Positions 59,601 through 64,000 of a DNA stretch of 64,000 nt are shown here, piece by piece. Origin of the DNA: Bugulina stolonifera (Eukaryota; Bryozoa; Gymnolaemata; Cheilostomatida; Bugulidae); assembly GCA_935421135.1 (NCBI GenBank), contig OW285194.1:6460376-6524375 (forward strand), in the 5' to 3' direction. The position numbers were made by a program, and so were the translations under genes. The notes below the pieces were generated by a model. The model was given only the letters and a program-made list of their open reading frames with translations. It had not been told where the DNA came from and ran no database searches. Position 1 is the stretch's first letter, and the number at the start of each line of letters is the position of its first letter.

Positions 59601-62192
59601 ACAATAGTAGATATAATAATAGGCATAGAAGGGGTAAAGCATGTAGCTGTAGAGCATGGAAGGGTAGTGCATGTAGCCATATAGTTAGTTAAATGTGTAG
59701 CTATCCAGACACGGAGGCTGATTCACTACACTATTTTGTGTAATCAACTAGGTAATCCACTGTGCAATGAGTTTGTCAGAATAATATACATGTATAAGTT
59801 TATTCACAACTTTATTCCAAATATATAATGTTGATTGCCCCTAGTTAGGACCAGGGTTGGGAATCGCCAATAGCATTCGATGTTCGATGGTGATTTTCGT
59901 TGGTCTATTCACCATCGATTCCACCTAATCGTTGGTTTCCAACAAAGCCATCGAAATGCATGCATTCGTTGGTTTTATAGGGTTACAGCTGCATTCGATT
60001 GTCACTAAACTGCTAATTGATCTGCTAGTAATGTTTAGTACAGGAAATAAATAAAAAGCCTCGTAGCTTAGTTCTTATCTTTTTAATAAAAAAAATGATG
60101 ATGAACTGCTTTATTTAATAATAAAATAATAGCCTCTATTTGCAAGCTAGGATGAAATGTGAGTGGCTAGCAATAAATAAAAAATAATAGCCTGGTATTT
60201 CCGGCTAAGATTTGCTGTACACATTAATATTTGGAGGCTAAAAAGAAACATAAAGGTAGAGGAGATAACTCTGAGCTATGAGAAATGCAAATAGAACTGG
60301 TAATATTAGGTACGTTTGTTATAACAAAATTAGTAAAGACAATAAATTTCTCTATTTTTACAAAAATTATACCCATATACATGTGCATTTTCTAAATCGT
60401 CATCGATTGTAAAATCGATTGAAGTACAATCATTGATTTGGTAAAGTAACAATCGAATGCTTGTATTCTTTGGTTTAATCAGCATAATCAAAAATCGAAA
60501 ATCGAATGCAAAAGTAGATCAAAGTTCCCAACCCTGGTTAGGACAGCGTCTAGTGAATAGTGGCTTGGTAGCAAGCAGAGTTAGACTATTATGAGGTAGC
60601 TATCACCTGTAAAGGCTGTTGGGCCCATTTTAGCTCTGTGTGATGCAGAGTTGGGTCCAAGTCGACTTGCAAGTCAACAAGTCAAGTCATTTCTAAAATT
60701 TTGGAGGCAAGTCAAGTCGAAGTCAAGTCAGTGCTGCCTCAAGTCAAGTCAAGTCAAGTAACTTCTAAAATTTTGAAGGCAAGTCAAGTCGAAGTCAAGT
60801 CAGTGATGCCTCAAGTCAAGTCAAGTCAGCTGTCATGCAAGTCACAAGTCAAGTCAAGTCAAAGTCAAGTCAAGTCGAAATGCAAGTCAAGTGGAAGACA
60901 ACTTCAAAAAATTTTACATTTTTCAAAACATCATTTTTTTCGTTTAGTAGGCATCCCAATCCATGAAAAACCTATGCCAAGGTGTAGCAGGGCATGTACA
61001 TGTATGTTATGTAAAGAACTAGTCTATATAAGTAGTATTATTGGCACTACAGTCGAGATTGGTCATATAGTATTATATACTGTATATTGTAATGGTGATG
61101 CAGTGTTACATAGCATGTAAACAGCACATGGTACAGCACAGAGTGTCCACTGACCAGTCCTGCAGTTTAACTCTAGTACATGTAATTATTACACTGTACA
61201 TTGTATTCACTACTTACACCACACCTAGGCTACACTTACACTACTTGCACTGTGTGTACTTGTGACTATGCATTGTCGTTGTGTAGTCTCACGTACACAC
61301 AGCCTAGATATTGTCTGAATTGTGTATCCTCATAGCTAACCTTGATATACTCTGAGTGCTGCTAGTAGCACTGACCTAGTACAAATGATAAATAGGTAGA
61401 CAATTGACAAAATTGTACAAAATTTTTATTTGCCAGATTGACTTGGCAGAACCCAAGTCAAAATCACAAGTCATTCATGTGTCCAAGTCAAGTCAAGTCA
61501 AGTCACATTGATGTGCAAGTCAAAGTCAAGTCGAAATCACAAGTCATTTATGTGTCCAAGTCAAGTCAAGTCAAGTCACATTGATGCGCAAGTCAAAGTC
61601 AAGTCAAGTCATTAGGTTGGCAAGTCCAAGTCAAGTCGACTTGTGACTTGACTTGACTTGGCAAGTCAAGTCAAATCTATGACTTGGACCCAGCTCTGGT
61701 GTGATGCTGAAGTTAGATAAGGGGCACCGGGTAATCCTTGTACAACATTAACAGTATTTACATTTAAACAACATAAGGTAGTGGTGTAGGAAGAATGATT
61801 TGGGGAATAACAAATAGGACCTACATGAATTTGTGCATGATTTAAAGGTACGCGTAAAGCAACAGCAGGAAAATATTACATTAGCAAACTATATGCTACA
61901 TGTATATTTTACCTTTGCTATCGTGTTCACCATCATTTTCACCACTTTCACTGCCACTTTCACTGTCTCTTTCACTGTCTCTTTCCCTGGAACTTTCATT
62001 ATTTGCTTCACCATCACAATCTCCCGTAGCATCACACTGGGCGCAAAATATTCGATGACATTTGGAGCATGCATGGCGAAGCGGTTGGTCATCATGCTCC
62101 TTGCAAGTGTCTTTCTGGTTTTTTGCATGATCCTCTATGCTGATGATAGAGTGGGATTTGTGAGGTAAAGACGCCATTAATTCGTCATGGAC
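53678..62192 (-). CDS. Second TRIM-NHL type gene, 5' part outside the window
   Basis: Five exons visible: 61913-62192, 57892-58082, 55030-55288, 54102-54851 and 53678-53820. They total 540 codons plus stop, in phase with each other. They match exons 3-7 of the gene at 45219-50283 in phase, and two exons have identical lengths (259 and 143 nt). B-box 2 shows CKEH, CSKC and CAQC. It is followed by an acidic/Ser insertion (ESSRERDSERDSESGSESGE) absent from the paralogue. Coiled coil then leads to an NHL-like propeller (for example PSAIHALKDGCVLVADCK). The final exon ends DITRGDC. RING and B-box 1 exons are not found before 64000 and should lie beyond it. Its introns hold two solo LTRs and two hAT elements. 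Confidence 0.85.
55855..56809 (-). mobile_element. Solo LTR, subfamily 2, in a TRIM-NHL intron
   Basis: Starts TATAATGTTTTG (mutated TG) and ends CACCACA, flanked by ATAT (55851-55854 and 56810-56813). The reverse AATAAA (gttgctttattg) and TATA (tttatac) place the element on the minus strand. It is homologous along its length to 58792-59730 and to the split copy at 21715/37808. Confidence 0.83.
58792..59730 (-). mobile_element. Solo LTR, subfamily 2, in a TRIM-NHL intron
   Basis: Starts TGTAATGTTTTGAGC and ends GATTCACTACA, with 4-bp duplication CTAT (58788-58791 and 59731-59734). It is the best intact reference for the subfamily, and its sequence shows the unbroken version of the Polinton insertion site. 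Confidence 0.87.
59852..60536. mobile_element. Non-autonomous hAT element
   Basis: Ends CAGGGTTGGGAA...TTCCCAACCCTG with a perfect 8-bp target duplication GTTAGGAC (59844-59851 and 60537-60544). Both the terminal sequence and the 8-bp duplication are characteristic of hAT elements. No transposase ORF. The inside has diverged inverted segments built around aatcgaatgc. Confidence 0.9.
60646..61698. mobile_element. Non-autonomous hAT element rich in (AAGTC)n
   Basis: Ends CAGAGTTGGGTCCAAGTC / GACTTGGACCCAGCTCTG with a perfect 8-bp duplication GTGTGATG (60638-60645 and 61699-61706). Both ends are filled with aagtcaagtc arrays. The middle is unique AT-rich sequence. The open frame at 60701-61120 is repeat-derived. 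Confidence 0.92.
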
Positions 62193-62585
62193 CTTTAGCA
62201 AAATAACCAAGATAAATCAATTTAGTTAGCAATTTAAACAAGACTATTGACAAGAAAACGCAGATACTGTAAATGGTTACTCTTGAGGTTGAAAATTTAG
62301 CAATGGTCACATAATGCCGTGATGAAATAGCCACAACAATTAAGATAGAAGGTCAACAACGCCACAGTGGCCACAAGTGTCACAAGTTTGCAAAGTTAGT
62401 GGACAGTTCCATTTTTATGGTTGGTTACCACCATTATAGGTTCAGTGTTCAGTTTTTTTTAAATCTTTTGACTATCCAGCTGCTGCCAGATACGTACTCG
62501 GCTCTTTATAATTCTTTTTTTACCCTCAGCATTGGCACTAGCACCCTCAAATCTCGCAGCATTTTATGTGCTAGTGACCAAATAA

Positions 62586-62898
<313 letters not shown>

Positions 62899-64000
62899 TT
62901 CTATGTAATATGTTCATTTTATGCTGGGCACACAATAAATTGCTGGAAGTGAAAGTTTCATGTTTTCATGAATAATGTTTTTGCATTTTAACTACAAACA
63001 AAGCATTTTAACTCATTCCTGACCCATTGAATTAGACCAGCAGGGTTGAATACAGAGGAGGAAATCGGAGACTAGTAGTTGTAGAGCATTAATAGGCATC
63101 ATACATGTAGGACAATTTCACAACAAAACTAAAGAATTCGGGTAACTTGAAGCATACAAATTGAATTTCAGGATCAGGCTAAAGATTGAAATACAGGGAT
63201 GAGTTAGGATAGGAATTGTTGTGTAGTTAAATATCGTCGAAAAAATTTGGAACCAAATTAGAGAATTTTTCCAATTTAAAGCATGGTACAACCATTCTGA
63301 AGTTATTTTAGATTACACTAAGGAGTGGTTGCAGGAGGGGCTAAGTAGTAAGAGATGTGGTGTAGTGCTTATACATCATTGAACAAACCTTCCAATTATC
63401 ATGCGTCACTGCTGGAAGAACTACTCAGTTTTGTTTTAAAGAATGTTGAGATGATATTCAAACTCCACAACATTAGTGATTACTGTGGACAGTTAGTTGT
63501 CCCTTTGTACTGTGTCTATATTTTCTTTAGCGCAGGTTTTTAGGGCTATGTCAGACAGGGGTGGCTACGATCAAGCAGTAGCAAGCGCCTATGTCTACTC
63601 TCTAATCTGCTTGCTCCTCAGGTGAGTGCATGCAAGCGAGTATCAAGTCCTACTTTTACTAGCAAGATCATTCTAGGTAAGGTAGATGTATGCTATAGAC
63701 TGTACATGTATTTGCCCAAAGACTTTGTACCACTTCTCATGCGGACAGAGTTTAAAGAATAGTGATCTCGAAATGTAAAAAAGTAAGGAGTCGACCCGGG
63801 TCAGCCGGTTCCCCAGGTTGCCCTGGTTACAGTACCCATAACAAGTACATATCCCAGGAAAGACCATGGCCATAAGCTGATTGTAAAAGTAATAACCCAT
63901 ACCACACGCTTTAGACAAGAATGCAAGAAGCAAAGTTAAAACACCTACACAATATTGCGTGGATGTGTCAAAACCAGGGCACGCGTCTTCGTGATCTAAA
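62899..64000. other. Probable intron of the second TRIM-NHL gene
   Basis: No exon resembling the RING or first B-box of the paralogue is visible, and no other element was recognised. Confidence 0.5.

Overview
The window reads as metazoan nuclear DNA. It has AT-rich intergenic sequence, host genes split by GT-AG introns, many microsatellites and several classes of transposon. The host genes are TRIM-NHL (RING/B-box/coiled-coil/NHL) and matrixin-like families. Frequent TACATGTA-type words and the TRIM-NHL paralogues would fit a demosponge or another marine invertebrate, but the species cannot be fixed from the sequence. There is no sign of bacterial operons or of rRNA.

Layout. Positions 1-7555 and 16073-38835 are two copies (A and B) of one segmental duplication. 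Each carries a three-exon matrixin-like gene on the minus strand whose zinc-binding catalytic motif is destroyed. Copy A later received two solo LTRs (4458-5132, 6759-7492). Copy B received one solo LTR (21715-22151 plus 37487-37808, 4-bp duplication GTAT). That LTR was then split by a Polinton/Maverick element (22152-37486, 6-bp target duplication ACTGTT, 650-bp GC-rich terminal inverted repeats beginning AG). The Polinton was in turn hit by a 4.1-kb non-coding element with short inverted termini (30408-34547), which cuts its packaging ATPase gene. The order is therefore duplication, then LTR, then Polinton, then 4.1-kb insert.

The Polinton carries a near-complete virion module on the minus strand: ORF434, a small membrane protein, the FtsK/HerA-type ATPase, a small hydrophobic-tail protein, a coiled-coil basic protein, a chromodomain integrase, a penton-like minor capsid protein, a pVI-like protein, a double-jelly-roll-like major capsid protein and an adenain-like protease. 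A small divergent gene lies on the plus strand. No family-B DNA polymerase is present, and an unrecognised 434-residue coiled-coil protein sits at the right end. A 1.07-kb inverted minisatellite, a potential giant hairpin, lies between the left TIR and the genes. Genes are packed with 1-5 nt gaps or short overlaps, and several have TATA boxes 35-90 nt before the start.

From 45 kb onward lie two paralogous minus-strand TRIM-NHL genes. One is complete (45219-50283, seven exons, 625 aa). The other is cut off at its 5' end by the window edge (53678-62192, five exons visible). Solo LTRs and two non-autonomous hAT elements with perfect 8-bp target duplications sit in the introns of the second gene. 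The rest is intergenic sequence with satellites, palindromes and a MITE.
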